From the NCBI GenBank assembly GCA_002842095.1, contig PHCB01000005.1, positions 84,910 through 148,909 on the forward strand: DNA of 64,000 bases, in the 5' to 3' direction. The notes under the pieces were generated by a model. The model was not told the origin of the DNA. It saw only the letters and a list, made by a program, of their open reading frames with translations, and ran no database searches. Numbering within the stretch: position 1 is the first letter of the stretch; every line of letters begins with the position of its first letter. Positions 37,614-45,923 of the stretch are shown one piece after another. The position numbers and the translations under genes are program-made. The DNA comes from a candidate division BRC1 bacterium HGW-BRC1-1. Lineage in GTDB: Bacteria; Sumerlaeota; Sumerlaeia; Sumerlaeales; Sumerlaeaceae.

Positions 37614-39098
37614 TCAGCCCGCAGCGGCAGTGCGGCGCATGGTGTCCATGGCCAGACAGAAGGCAGCGTAGAATTCACGGACAACCTTGCCCTCGAATTC
37701 ACTCAACAGACCTTCCTCAACACCTTCCTGCGATTCGTTGAACATCGTCACCAGGTGCTGATAGAGCGACTCGATTTGTTCGTCCGAGCGTCCCTCAAGG
37801 TTCATCTTGAACAACTGAATACGGGGATCATCCTGAGACATCTTGGGCAACTGCCCCGTACCATACAAACGCTTGGCGTGAGAAAGGGTGGCGGGTCTGT
37901 CGGAAGCGGCAGCACGGGCAGCCGTAGCGGTGCTGGCCCTTCCCGCACTCTTCGTTTTTGAAGCCGCACGCGAACCGGTGGTGGCTTTTCCGCTCTCAGT
38001 GGCAGTTTTGGGAACTGGTTCAACCTGCGCAACCCCACCCACCGTCGGTTCGGCGGTTTCTCCATCTTTTACGCCGATGGAAGTCTTCAGATCACTCAGC
38101 CAAGCCTCAAAAGCCTGCTCGCGCTCGCCCTTGGTGTCTCCCGCGGCCTTCTTTAGTTTCAAGGCGTGGTCTATCTTTGACGCCATTTCCCGCATGGCGG
38201 GATTGCCCGGCGTATAGCGAAGACCCAACTCGATGGTTTCTTTCGCTTTCTTCAGGTTGTTCTCGCGCACATAATGCGCGGTGGCGGTCCGCAACTCTTC
38301 AACCGCATCGAACTGGTTGCCCTGCCGCAGCAGAATCTCACCGAGGATTCGGTGGCTGTCGGGATACTCCGGGCACAGCTCGATCATCTTGCGACAGATC
38401 TGCCCGGCGTCCTTCATCTCGCCCTTGCGCACGTGGCGATCCACGACCCACTTCAGTTGCGCCACGGCTTCATCCTCGCGCTTGAGACGCGAAAAAAGGT
38501 AGCTCAACTGCTTGCGCACTTTCACGTCGTCGGGCGAAATGATCAGCAGGATATTGTAAATGTGCAGGGTTTTGTCCAACTCGCCCCGCACACCAAAATG
38601 CTCTGCCGCCGTTAGATATTCGCGGTAACCCCGGTCGCGGTCGCCCAATTCGAGATACAATGCCGCAAGGCGGCATCGCGAAATAACGTTGGAGGAATCA
38701 AGTTGCACCGCCTTGGTCAGCAGCGGCACGGCCTCCACCAGCGAGCCCTCCTGGATGAGCTTGTCGGCCCGCTCCACGAGGTCGGTGTCACCCTCCCCCT
38801 GAGACTTGATGCGCCCCACAACCTCGCCCACTTCGCAACCCGTATAGGCTGCGTAAAAATCGAGCAGGTTTCCACCCTTGTGCCCCGGACAATTCATATA
38901 CTGGCACCGATAGGTGTTTTTATCGGTATAAATAATCAGCGAGCGACGAACCTGATCCTTGTGCAAGGGGCAGAACAGGCGGATGCTGTTGCCTTCGTGG
39001 TACAGCGAACTTTCGGTGAAACCCATCTGCATCAACAGATCGGCTGCATCCAGAGATGCGTTGAAGGTTGATTCCTCATCCGTAAAATTATAATTCAC
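37614..39098 (-). CDS. DnaG-type (CHC2) zinc finger fused to TPR repeats
   Basis: A 494-residue protein with an unusual layout. Residues ~15-90 look like the CHC2 zinc-binding domain of DNA primase: Cys43-x2-His46-x18-Cys65-x4-Cys70, flanked by LFCPLHKD and GHKGGNLLDFYAAYTG. Residues ~110-320 are tetratricopeptide-type helix pairs (EAVPLLTKAVQLD, RCRLAALYLELGD and others). A Lys/Ala/Thr-rich disordered stretch (about 340-420) and a helical C-terminal region follow. No primase TOPRIM domain is present, so it is not DnaG. The zinc finger could bind nucleic acid and the TPRs a protein partner; this is inference. The start is a GTG at 39098 with AGGTGG ten bases upstream. It converges on der and diverges from the gene at 39250. 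Confidence 0.7.
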   Translation of the reverse strand: MNYNFTDEESTFNASLDAADLLMQMGFTESSLYHEGNSIRLFCPLHKDQVRRSLIIYTDKNTYRCQYMNCPGHKGGNLLDFYAAYTGCEVGEVVGRIKSQGEGDTDLVERADKLIQEGSLVEAVPLLTKAVQLDSSNVISRCRLAALYLELGDRDRGYREYLTAAEHFGVRGELDKTLHIYNILLIISPDDVKVRKQLSYLFSRLKREDEAVAQLKWVVDRHVRKGEMKDAGQICRKMIELCPEYPDSHRILGEILLRQGNQFDAVEELRTATAHYVRENNLKKAKETIELGLRYTPGNPAMREMASKIDHALKLKKAAGDTKGEREQAFEAWLSDLKTSIGVKDGETAEPTVGGVAQVEPVPKTATESGKATTGSRAASKTKSAGRASTATAARAAASDRPATLSHAKRLYGTGQLPKMSQDDPRIQLFKMNLEGRSDEQIESLYQHLVTMFNESQEGVEEGLLSEFEGKVVREFYAAFCLAMDTMRRTAAAG

Positions 39099-39148
39099 TT
39101 TTAAACGTCCACCTGTACGTTGTACTGGTTTGGTGAGGCATGCGGATT

Positions 39149-39203
39149 GGTTTCAGCAGTTTGTACACAACAGATTTGTCCTTGTGGACAAACCTCTGAA
39201 ACC
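39149..39203. promoter_or_regulatory. Long inverted repeat with nested hairpin in divergent gap
   Basis: In the 151-bp gap between the divergent genes ending at 39098 and starting at 39250, a 16-nt arm (39149-39164) matches the reverse complement of 39188-39203 at 14 of 16 positions. Inside, TTTGTCC/GGACAAA (39175-39192) forms a competing 7-bp hairpin that shares the right arm. TTGTACACAA (39161-39170) is also roughly symmetrical. Either a repressor operator or a switchable leader RNA is possible. Confidence 0.5.
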
Positions 39204-39249
39204 GGAATCGCAACGCCTCGCAACACTCATTTTATCAAGCGATCGGACC

Positions 39250-39768
39250 ATGAAAATCTCAACGCCTGCCTACGTCAAGTTTTTACGCCAATTACCACTC
39301 TCCCAATATATCGCCCATACTGCAATCATTCTTTGCACACTGGTGCCGACCGCTTGGGGCGATGCGCTGAAGCACATCGACGGCACCCTCGTGGAGGGGA
39401 CCATCGTAAGTGAAACCACCGAAACCATTCGCATAAAAACCCAATACGGTATTTTCACCTATCCCCGTTCGGAAATCAGGGAAATCACGCGACCCGTCGT
39501 CGTCACGCCCACCCCGGCACCAGTGGTTACGCCCACCCCCACGCCCGTAAATTTTTTGAGCGATTTGCCCCGGGGCCCTATTAATCCGTTTGCGCCGCCG
39601 CGCAATCTTCCCAACCTGACCGAACGCGGTGCGCCCTATGCTCCGGTGACTTCGGCGCCTCTTACCGCAATAGCCCCACTTGCGCCAACACCCGCCGTAA
39701 CACCAGATCAAACACCAGTGGCGCCCGTGGGTTTGCCTGAAGGCGGAATGGCACCGCCCATCATCTGA
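39250..39768 (+). CDS. Secreted protein with short Sm/SH3-like motif and Pro-rich tail
   Basis: A 172-residue protein. Its signal peptide-like N-terminus (hydrophobic about residues 20-37, ending TAWG) is followed at once by a ~45-residue beta-rich motif (LKHIDGTLVEGTIVSET, then YGIFTYPRSEIREI). A Pro/Thr-rich tail without visible fold follows. The motif strongly resembles the C-terminal end of the GH10-like protein at 28832-31078. ATG 39250 is chosen because the longer frame to 39130 runs through the inverted repeat and would destroy the signal peptide. The ribosome site is weak. Function unknown. Confidence 0.6.
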   Translation: MKISTPAYVKFLRQLPLSQYIAHTAIILCTLVPTAWGDALKHIDGTLVEGTIVSETTETIRIKTQYGIFTYPRSEIREITRPVVVTPTPAPVVTPTPTPVNFLSDLPRGPINPFAPPRNLPNLTERGAPYAPVTSAPLTAIAPLAPTPAVTPDQTPVAPVGLPEGGMAPPII

Positions 39769-40027
39769 CCCCACGGAATCCGTACCATGGTTGATCCCCG
39801 TACAGGCAGACTGTCCGGCAAACGGTCACTGTGTGATCTTTGTATAATTCCTTCAAAGCCACCCGGACTTCGTAAGTAATATTGGATCAGCGCTTCACGA
39901 AACGAATCTCCTTATTACACCTCCACCCCCTCCGGGCACTGGTTTCGCTTATACACTATTGCATATGGCTCTGAGCGCAATCTTTACCCCAAGGTTGCCC
40001 GGCCACGATAACAGGAGGATCTACACT

Positions 40028-40324
40028 ATGAACAAGTTGTCCTTGATTTTAGCTTCCACCGCCCTGGCGGCGATTATGACGGTCGGCGCATCAAACGCAG
40101 ACGCCCGCAGCAGCTGGAGTGTTGGCATAAATACCGGCCCCGGTTACTACGGAGCTCCCGCATATTATGGCCCCTCGTACTACGGTCCCTCTTACTATTC
40201 GCGCCCAGTCTACAGGCCGAACTATTGCGCACCAACCTATTACGGCGGCTACTACGGGCGCGGCTACGCTACTCCGTATTATGCCCCTGCACCCAGCTTT
40301 TCCTTTGGATACTCCCATCGTTAG
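40028..40324 (+). CDS. Small secreted Tyr/Pro-rich protein
   Basis: A 98-residue protein with a clear signal peptide (NKLSLILASTALAAIMTVGASNADA) and a mature part made of Tyr, Gly, Pro and Ala (repeats such as YYGPSYYGPSYY). One Cys is present. AGGAGG at 40013-40018 sits nine bases before ATG 40028, a strong ribosome site suggesting high expression. Together with the 98-residue gene at 5377-5673 it looks like a family of small low-complexity secreted proteins. A TATAAT hexamer occurs at 39843-39848, but without a good -35. A strong terminator lies about 150 bp downstream. Confidence 0.75.
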   Translation: MNKLSLILASTALAAIMTVGASNADARSSWSVGINTGPGYYGAPAYYGPSYYGPSYYSRPVYRPNYCAPTYYGGYYGRGYATPYYAPAPSFSFGYSHR

Positions 40325-40476
40325 AGTTTGGAAAAAGTAACACCACAACCGGATTTCGGTTTCGGAATCGAACTCAAGTCAACACGCCCGCCCACCAACA
40401 ACGAGACCGATAACCGCTTTATTAAGATGGCAGACCTCTCCAAGCCCCAACACAAAATTTCGGTTAGCCAACTTTC

Positions 40477-40517
40477 AGGCCCGACGCCCCCTCTCTCCGG
40501 CGTCGGGCCTTTCATTT
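40477..40517 (+). terminator. Strong rho-independent terminator
   Basis: Perfect 12-bp GC-rich stem, arms 40477-40488 (AGGCCCGACGCC) and 40499-40510, with a 10-nt loop, followed by TTTCATTTT. It ends the transcript of the Tyr-rich gene. The rest of 40325-40635 holds no gene or other element that I can see apart from the ribosome site of the following gene. Confidence 0.85.
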
Positions 40518-40635
40518 TGCCCCGAAGAATTATGATTCATCCCGATCTCAAATCAAACCGGATTCGGTGCGGTATAACAGGGCAAGCGACATTGCTCCAT
40601 CCTGTTGCGACTTCTTCGAACGGAGATTTCCAAGT

Positions 40636-41103
40636 TTGTTTCTCATCAAAGTGCGCACCCGCTTCAGCGCCGCCCTCAGGCTGTATTCCAACGAAATGAC
40701 CGAGGAAGAAAACTTTCGACTATATGGCAAGTGCGCCAGTCCCAACGGCCACGGACATGATTACGATGTTGAAGTGGCTTTCATGGGCGATATCGATTCA
40801 CGCACCGGGATGGTTGCGAACTTTTACGAACTGCAAAAACTTCTCGATTCGGAAATCTTCGACCGCGTCGATCACACAAATTTGAACACCGATGTGGATT
40901 TCCTCAAAGGCGTTATCCCCACCACGGAGAACCTCGCAAAAGCATTTTGGGATCTGCTTGAACCTCATAGAGAGGTCGGACAGCTTTTCAGCATTTCCGT
41001 GGGGGAGCGCACCAATAATCTGGTAACGTACTTTGGCCCTGACGCCAACCTAAACGATATTCGGACGAAACTCCTGCGGGAAAGCGCCACGCCGAATCAG
41101 TAA
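40636..41103 (+). CDS. 6-pyruvoyl/6-carboxy-tetrahydropterin synthase homologue
   Basis: Homologue of PTPS/QueD, zinc enzymes that convert 7,8-dihydroneopterin triphosphate in tetrahydropterin or queuosine synthesis. Of the usual sequence, the catalytic Cys33 (GKCASPNGHGH), zinc ligands His39 and His41, the DHTNLN block and the late Glu (SVGERTNN) are present. The first zinc ligand, normally His in FSAAHRL, is Leu14 here (FSAALRL, codon CTC instead of CAC). The enzyme may be altered, inactive or mis-sequenced at this base. I chose TTG 40636 with GGAG ten bases upstream; GTG 40651 is an alternative. folE, which makes the substrate, follows after 21 bp, so the pathway context fits. Confidence 0.8.
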   Translation: MFLIKVRTRFSAALRLYSNEMTEEENFRLYGKCASPNGHGHDYDVEVAFMGDIDSRTGMVANFYELQKLLDSEIFDRVDHTNLNTDVDFLKGVIPTTENLAKAFWDLLEPHREVGQLFSISVGERTNNLVTYFGPDANLNDIRTKLLRESATPNQ

Positions 41104-41124
41104 CAAGAAACGAGTAAACCATCA

Positions 41125-41769
41125 ATGACACCTAAAGCCAAAGAGGCGAAACTCATTTCGCCGCCACCGACCATAGCTGAAACAGACGATTCTGATCCCG
41201 CCATGGAATCGATGCAGGAAGCCGTTAAAACCATACTTCTTGGGATCGGCGAAGACCCGGATCGCGAGGGACTTTTGCGAACCCCTCTTCGCGTTGCCAA
41301 GTCTTACCAGTTCCTCACTTCCGGCTATAACCAATCAGTTGAGGAAACTCTAAATGGTGCAATTTTCACCGAGGAATACGACGAAATTGTTTCCATCAAA
41401 AACATCAAACTCTTCAGCCTGTGCGAGCATCACATGCTGCCTTTCTACGGTATCGCCAACATAGGTTATATTCCCAATGGCAAAGTAGTGGGTCTGAGCA
41501 AAATACCCCGCATTGTGGACATGTTTGCGCGCCGCCTTCAGGTGCAGGAGCGCCTGACAACGGACATCGCGTATTGCCTGAATGACGCACTCGCGCCCCG
41601 TGGTGTGGCAGTGGTTATCAAAGCGTACCACATGTGCATGATGATGCGCGGCGTGGAGAAGCAGGATTCTGTGACAGTAACCAGTTGCATGCTCGGCGAC
41701 TTCCGCACGAGCACTCGAACGCGCAGCGAATTCCTGACGCTTTGCGGCAGCAATTCGTTGCTTCATTAG
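41125..41769 (+). CDS. folE: GTP cyclohydrolase I
   Basis: Zinc-dependent enzyme making 7,8-dihydroneopterin triphosphate from GTP for folate, biopterin or queuosine. The 214 residues include the family core [19 protein letters not shown] and the zinc and substrate site [13 protein letters not shown]. Also present are [29 protein letters not shown] and [13 protein letters not shown] with the second zinc Cys. The N-terminal ~35 residues are a charged, variable extension. The start at ATG 41125 has only a weak ribosome site, consistent with coupling to the pterin synthase homologue 21 bp upstream. The radical SAM gene follows after 72 bp. Confidence 0.97.
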   Translation: MTPKAKEAKLISPPPTIAETDDSDPAMESMQEAVKTILLGIGEDPDREGLLRTPLRVAKSYQFLTSGYNQSVEETLNGAIFTEEYDEIVSIKNIKLFSLCEHHMLPFYGIANIGYIPNGKVVGLSKIPRIVDMFARRLQVQERLTTDIAYCLNDALAPRGVAVVIKAYHMCMMMRGVEKQDSVTVTSCMLGDFRTSTRTRSEFLTLCGSNSLLH

Positions 41770-41841
41770 TTGGCGGTTATTGCTCCTTCATTCTCTCCCC
41801 GTACGATTTAAACCTTTACCACTCATTCTGCAGCCCACGAG

Positions 41842-43317
41842 ATGCTTGCGACCCTGATGTCTGAAAAACGCCGCGCACTTTTCATCGTCCCCCCCACCGG
41901 GCTTTATATCCGAGAGGACCGTTGCCAAACGCCCATCGAAGATATGAAGACCATCGCGCTGCGCCCACCCATCGACCTGATGTTCAGCGCCGCGATGACG
42001 GAACAGATGGGCTGCGAATGTCTGCTGACCGATTATCCCGCAGAACGGATCGGCTGGGATGAACTGGAAGCCCAGATCCGCGAGTTCCGCCCCCACGCCC
42101 TGATGATCTCCATCACCACGCCGTCGTTGGACCGCGACGTGATCGCCGCGCAACTCGCCAAGAAGATCGATCCCTCCATCATCACCGTGGCCAAGGGGGC
42201 GCATTTCATCGTCCTCGACCGCGAGGCCATGGATCTGTATCCCATGCTCGATTGCGTGATCCGCGGTGAGTACGAACACACCACGGCGGAAATCGGCATT
42301 GGTAAACCGCTCGCTGAAATCGCGGGCATCACCTACCGCACCCCCGAGGGCGACGTCATCCGCAACCCCGAGCGCCCCTTCGAGCAGAACCTCGACGCGC
42401 TCCCCTTCCCGGCCCGCCATCTGATCCGCAACGAACTCTATTATCGACCCGACACGATGGAACCCCAGACCACCATCGTGACCAACCGTGGCTGCCCCCA
42501 CTCGTGCATCTACTGCCTGGCCCCCGTGGTGAGCGGCAAAAAGAACCGGTATCGCACCACCGACAACGTGGTGGCGGAAATCGAGGAATGCGTCAACCGC
42601 CACGGCATCCGCAATTTCCTGTTCCGCAGCGATCTCTTCACGCAGAACAAGGCGTGGGTCATCGACCTCTGTAAAAAAATCATCGACCGCAATCTCGACA
42701 TCGAATGGTGCAGCAACTCGCGCGTCGACTGCATCAACGCCGAGATGCTCGACTGGATGAAGCGCGCCGGATGCTGGGTCATCGCCTACGGCGTGGAGAG
42801 CGGCAACGAGCAGATGCTCGAACGCATCGAGAAAAAAGCCACCACCGATCAGGCCCGGGAAGCCGTGCGCCTCACCCGCGAGTCCGGAATCCGCAGCAGC
42901 ATTTATCTGCTCATGGGTCTGCCGTGGGATACGTCCGAGACCATCGAAGATAACATCCGCTTTGCCCGTGAGATAAAGCCCGACTTCATTGAGGTCTTCT
43001 ACACCTATCCGTTTCCCGGCACGAAACTCCACCAGATCGCCATCGAGAAGGGGCTCATTCGTCCGGGCGAGGTACCCGTCGAGGCCTACTCGCAACCCGC
43101 CATGCCGGGCATGTACATGACCCAGGCAGAGCTGGCCGACTGGCGACGCGTCTCCTTGCGCCGCATTTACCTGCAGCCGCGCTACATCTGGCGCACCCTG
43201 CGCGCCGCGCGTTCGCCCCGCGAGCTGGCTCAATATATCAAATTCGGATTGATCACCCTCAAAGGTTTGCTGCGCCCTGGCAAGGCACCCGAAATGCGCG
43301 GCAGCGCAACAGACTGA
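41842..43317 (+). CDS. B12-binding-type radical SAM protein (paralogue 2)
   Basis: A 491-residue radical SAM protein with the same build as the gene at 5702-7123: Rossmann-like N-terminal domain, 4Fe-4S motif CPHSCIYC (Cys218, Cys222, Cys225), and a C-terminal region with FYTYPFPGTKLHQIA. Both begin with a near-identical plan (PPTGLYIREDRCQTPIED here). The reaction is unknown. Met6 (41857) is an alternative start that aligns better with the paralogue; neither has a good ribosome site. The placement between folE and metK, which makes the SAM cofactor, may be meaningful but is not proof of a shared pathway. Confidence 0.85.
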   Translation: MLATLMSEKRRALFIVPPTGLYIREDRCQTPIEDMKTIALRPPIDLMFSAAMTEQMGCECLLTDYPAERIGWDELEAQIREFRPHALMISITTPSLDRDVIAAQLAKKIDPSIITVAKGAHFIVLDREAMDLYPMLDCVIRGEYEHTTAEIGIGKPLAEIAGITYRTPEGDVIRNPERPFEQNLDALPFPARHLIRNELYYRPDTMEPQTTIVTNRGCPHSCIYCLAPVVSGKKNRYRTTDNVVAEIEECVNRHGIRNFLFRSDLFTQNKAWVIDLCKKIIDRNLDIEWCSNSRVDCINAEMLDWMKRAGCWVIAYGVESGNEQMLERIEKKATTDQAREAVRLTRESGIRSSIYLLMGLPWDTSETIEDNIRFAREIKPDFIEVFYTYPFPGTKLHQIAIEKGLIRPGEVPVEAYSQPAMPGMYMTQAELADWRRVSLRRIYLQPRYIWRTLRAARSPRELAQYIKFGLITLKGLLRPGKAPEMRGSATD

Positions 43318-43344
43318 ACAGTTTTTATCCAAAGATTTATGACA

Positions 43345-43396
43345 AGTCTGGCAAGCGGCCAAAGATGAATTGCCAACCGCGGCACTCTGCCAGATT
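43345..43396 (+). other. Structured leader upstream of metK
   Basis: A two-tier hairpin lies 53 bp before metK. The outer stem TCTGGCA (43347-43353)/TGCCAGA (43388-43394) is extendable by one G-U and one A-T pair. The inner stem is GCGG (43355-43358)/CCGC (43377-43380). It does not match the SAM riboswitch consensus sequences that I know, so it is listed as a structured element only. Confidence 0.4.
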
Positions 43397-43449
43397 GCAA
43401 CCCCAAGCATCACCCCACGAACATCATCTATTAAGGAGCACCACCGCCC

Positions 43450-44616
43450 ATGGCACGTCGCCTGCTGTTCACTTCCGAGAGCGTTTCTGAAGGCCACCCC
43501 GATAAAGTCTGCGATCAGGTTTCCGACGCAATCCTCGACGCCCTGCTGGAGCAGGACCCCAAAAGCCGCGTGGCCTGCGAATGCCTCGCCACCACCGGCC
43601 TGCTCGTCGTAGCCGGCGAAATCACCACGGAAGCCGTCATCAACTACCCCGACATCGCCCGCAAGACGATCCTCGACATCGGCTACACCTCCGACGACAT
43701 GGGCATCAACGGAAAGACCTGCGCCGTCCTGGTAGCCCTCGACCGCCAGTCTGCGGACATCGCCATGGGCGTCGATCAGACCGACTCGAAGGACCAGGGC
43801 GCCGGCGACCAGGGCATGATGTTCGGCTATGCTTGCAACGAGACGCCCGAGCTGATGCCCCTGCCCATCATGATGAGCCATCAGCTTCTGCTGAAACTCG
43901 CCGAGATTCGCAAAAGCTCCAACAACCCGCTCCCCTATCTCCGGCCCGACTCCAAGAGCCAGGTCACCGTTGAGTACGTAGACGGCAAGCCCACGCGCAT
44001 CAACACCATCGTCATCTCCACGCAGCACTCGGAGGATGTCGACGTCCGCCAGATTAAGGAAGACATGATCTCGCAGGTCATCCCGCAGGTGGTGGATTCC
44101 AAATGGGGCGATCTCAAAGACATCATCGTTCACGTGAACCCCACCGGTCGCTTCGTCGTCGGCGGCCCCCATGGTGACACCGGCCTCACCGGCCGCAAAA
44201 TCATCGTGGACACCTACGGCGGCATGGGTCGCCACGGCGGTGGCGCCTTCAGCGGCAAGGACCCCAGCAAGGTGGATCGCTCCGCAGCCTACGCGGCCCG
44301 CTGGGTTGCGAAGAACATCGTGGCAGCAGGTCTCGCCGAGCGCTGCGAAGTGCAGGTGGCCTACGCCATCGGCGTCGCGCGTCCGGTCTCCGTCAATGTT
44401 AACACCGAAGGCACGGGCAAGTTCGACGACGAGGCCCTGACGAAAGCCGTCGAGAAAGTCTTCGACCTGCGCCCCAGCGCCATCATCGAAACGCTCCAAC
44501 TGCGCCGCCCCGTCTACCTCCCCACCGCCGCCTACGGTCACTTCGGCCGCACCGGCGAAGGTTTCACCTGGGAAAAGACCAACATGACGGAAGAACTGAA
44601 GAAAGCCGTTAAGTAA
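43450..44616 (+). CDS. metK: S-adenosylmethionine synthetase
   Basis: Makes SAM from methionine and ATP; cytoplasmic homotetramer. The 388 residues carry the ATP and metal motifs: [19 protein letters not shown] near the N-terminus, [12 protein letters not shown] (about residues 117-128) and the glycine-rich [22 protein letters not shown] (about 260-285). All are intact. ATG 43450 has AAGGAG about ten bases upstream. A strong terminator follows. A structured leader precedes it, which may allow regulation separate from the upstream radical SAM gene. Confidence 0.98.
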   Translation: MARRLLFTSESVSEGHPDKVCDQVSDAILDALLEQDPKSRVACECLATTGLLVVAGEITTEAVINYPDIARKTILDIGYTSDDMGINGKTCAVLVALDRQSADIAMGVDQTDSKDQGAGDQGMMFGYACNETPELMPLPIMMSHQLLLKLAEIRKSSNNPLPYLRPDSKSQVTVEYVDGKPTRINTIVISTQHSEDVDVRQIKEDMISQVIPQVVDSKWGDLKDIIVHVNPTGRFVVGGPHGDTGLTGRKIIVDTYGGMGRHGGGAFSGKDPSKVDRSAAYAARWVAKNIVAAGLAERCEVQVAYAIGVARPVSVNVNTEGTGKFDDEALTKAVEKVFDLRPSAIIETLQLRRPVYLPTAAYGHFGRTGEGFTWEKTNMTEELKKAVK

Positions 44617-44653
44617 GCTTCACAAAGCTTTAGCCCCCCCACACGTTTTCCAC

Positions 44654-44701
44654 GCGCGGGACTTCATCGCTCTAACCGAGCGATAGGGTCCCGCGCTTTT
44701 T
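44654..44701 (+). terminator. metK rho-independent terminator
   Basis: A nine-bp stem GCGCGGGAC (44654-44662)/GTCCCGCGC (44688-44696) encloses a second hairpin ATCGCTC/GAGCGAT, and is followed by a T5 run (44697-44701). It starts 37 bp after the metK stop. Confidence 0.9.
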
Positions 44702-45046
44702 CGTCGTCAGTCTTAAGCTCGTTCCTTGTGCGTTCCATTACCCTGCGCCAGAGTTGAAGCGCGACGGCGAACCGGGGGCGCGAAGGCGCAAGCGCGGCTT
44801 GCGCACTCCAAAGGTCCAAGGCGGGCAATTTGGGAGTGCGGAGGCAAGTAGGCGGATATTTTGCGGACAGACCTGATCGTACGCCGTTGAAGTGCACCAT
44901 TTGCGTTCGGTTGCCTTCGGGTCTTCGCAAAATGCAGACCCACCACCCCCGAATGGAAAATCGCTTGCTTTTCCCCCTTGATCTGCTCACAGATTAAATC
45001 AACGGGCGCTTTGCCAAGGCCCACATGTGAAAGGGGAAAACGAATC
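44702..45046 (+). other. Non-coding stretch upstream of the prepilin-like gene
   Basis: About 345 bp without a convincing gene. The only structure I see is an imperfect inverted repeat, CATTTGCG (44898-44905) against CGCAAAATG (44926-44934) with one bulge, and AAGGGG just before the prepilin start. It probably contains the promoter of the next gene; no good -35/-10 pair was found by eye. Confidence 0.4.
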
Positions 45047-45766
45047 ATGCGTCGGGCATTTACTCTCATCGAACTACTAATCGTGGTGGCAATCATCGCG
45101 ATCCTCGCGGCAATTGCAGTACCCAACTTCCTCGAGGCGCAAACGCGCTCGAAAGTCTCGCGCGCTAAGGCAGACATGCGAAGTCTCACAACGGCCATCG
45201 AATCCTACGCCGTGGACAACAACGTGTACCCTCCTCTGGTGGCGAAAAATTCGCCATTAGTACTCAGTGGAAGCGGAGCCATCAACGGACCAAGCTGCTT
45301 CTTCGCTGGCACCCCCGGTGTCAGTTCACGGTATCTTTGGGTAACAACACCGATCTCATACATAACATCCGTTTTCCGTGACCCATTTATCAACCAAGCC
45401 GTTCGATTCGCTTTGGATGCGTCAACTCTCCTACCCATTCCCGAATATGATACCTATGACTACGTCGATGCACGCTCACTTTCCCTGGACAGCAAAATCC
45501 TGGGAACCAACCAGCAACGCGGCTATGCTGCCTGCTCCGGAGCCTCTTACCATATAGTAAGCGCTGGCCCCGACCGCATCAACGCGTTCGGTGGCGGGCA
45601 GGACAATTATAGCGTAGCCATTCGCCGCAGTGGTGTCGATTATGACTCCACCAACGGCAGTGTATCTGTCGGCGACATCGTCCGATTCGGTGGCCCTCCG
45701 GGACAACGATATACCATCAAACCCACCATCGATCGCGTGCAGAACAAATACAACGCGGTTCCCTGA
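45047..45766 (+). CDS. Prepilin-type / type II secretion pseudopilin-like protein
   Basis: A 239-residue protein with the class III signal: MRRA then FTLIELLIVVAIIAILAAIAVPNF. Processing would fall between Ala4 and Phe5; the usual -1 residue is Gly, so Ala is a tolerated variant. Glu at +5 is present. After the N-terminal helix (ending ...KADMRSLTTAIESYAVDNNVYP, GspG-like) the C-terminal ~180 residues are beta-rich, with many Tyr/Ser/Gly and a DRINAFGGGQDNYS loop. ATG 45047 follows AAGGGG. No pilus or secretion machinery (GspE/F/D, PilD) is near, so it is an orphan. A strong terminator follows, so it is a single-gene transcript. Confidence 0.85.
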   Translation: MRRAFTLIELLIVVAIIAILAAIAVPNFLEAQTRSKVSRAKADMRSLTTAIESYAVDNNVYPPLVAKNSPLVLSGSGAINGPSCFFAGTPGVSSRYLWVTTPISYITSVFRDPFINQAVRFALDASTLLPIPEYDTYDYVDARSLSLDSKILGTNQQRGYAACSGASYHIVSAGPDRINAFGGGQDNYSVAIRRSGVDYDSTNGSVSVGDIVRFGGPPGQRYTIKPTIDRVQNKYNAVP

Positions 45767-45790
45767 TTCTAAGCTTCCAGGAAGTTCAGT

Positions 45791-45823
45791 GCGCACAGGT
45801 GTCGCGGCCTGTGCGCTTTTTTT
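45791..45823 (+). terminator. Rho-independent terminator after prepilin-like gene
   Basis: Perfect nine-bp stem GCGCACAGG (45791-45799)/CCTGTGCGC (45808-45816), 8-nt loop, then seven T (45817-45823). It lies 24 bp after the stop. Confidence 0.92.
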
Positions 45824-45923
45824 GCGCCATGCGATGAGGCTTCCCGCCCCGGCAGAATGCACCCTCAACGATCCGTCCCTCTGCGCGAATACCCTCTGAC
45901 CTCAACATTACTTTTCCCATAAC

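Noticed and set aside
39130..39249. N-terminal extension of the secreted protein at 39250
   Set aside because: It would put 40 residues before the signal peptide and run through the inverted repeat; the inner ATG gives a normal secretion signal.
40328..40699. 123-codon plus-strand frame
   Set aside because: It crosses a strong rho-independent terminator and overlaps the pterin synthase homologue; its sequence has no recognisable feature.
43345..43396. Known SAM riboswitch before metK
   Set aside because: Stem lengths and loop bases do not fit the SAM riboswitch consensus sequences I know; reported only as a structured leader.
41788..44541. 917-codon open frame on the minus strand
   Set aside because: It runs antisense through the radical SAM gene and metK, both with intact motifs on the plus strand. 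High GC at codon third positions leaves few stops; its protein is low-complexity Asp/Gly/His/Val-rich.
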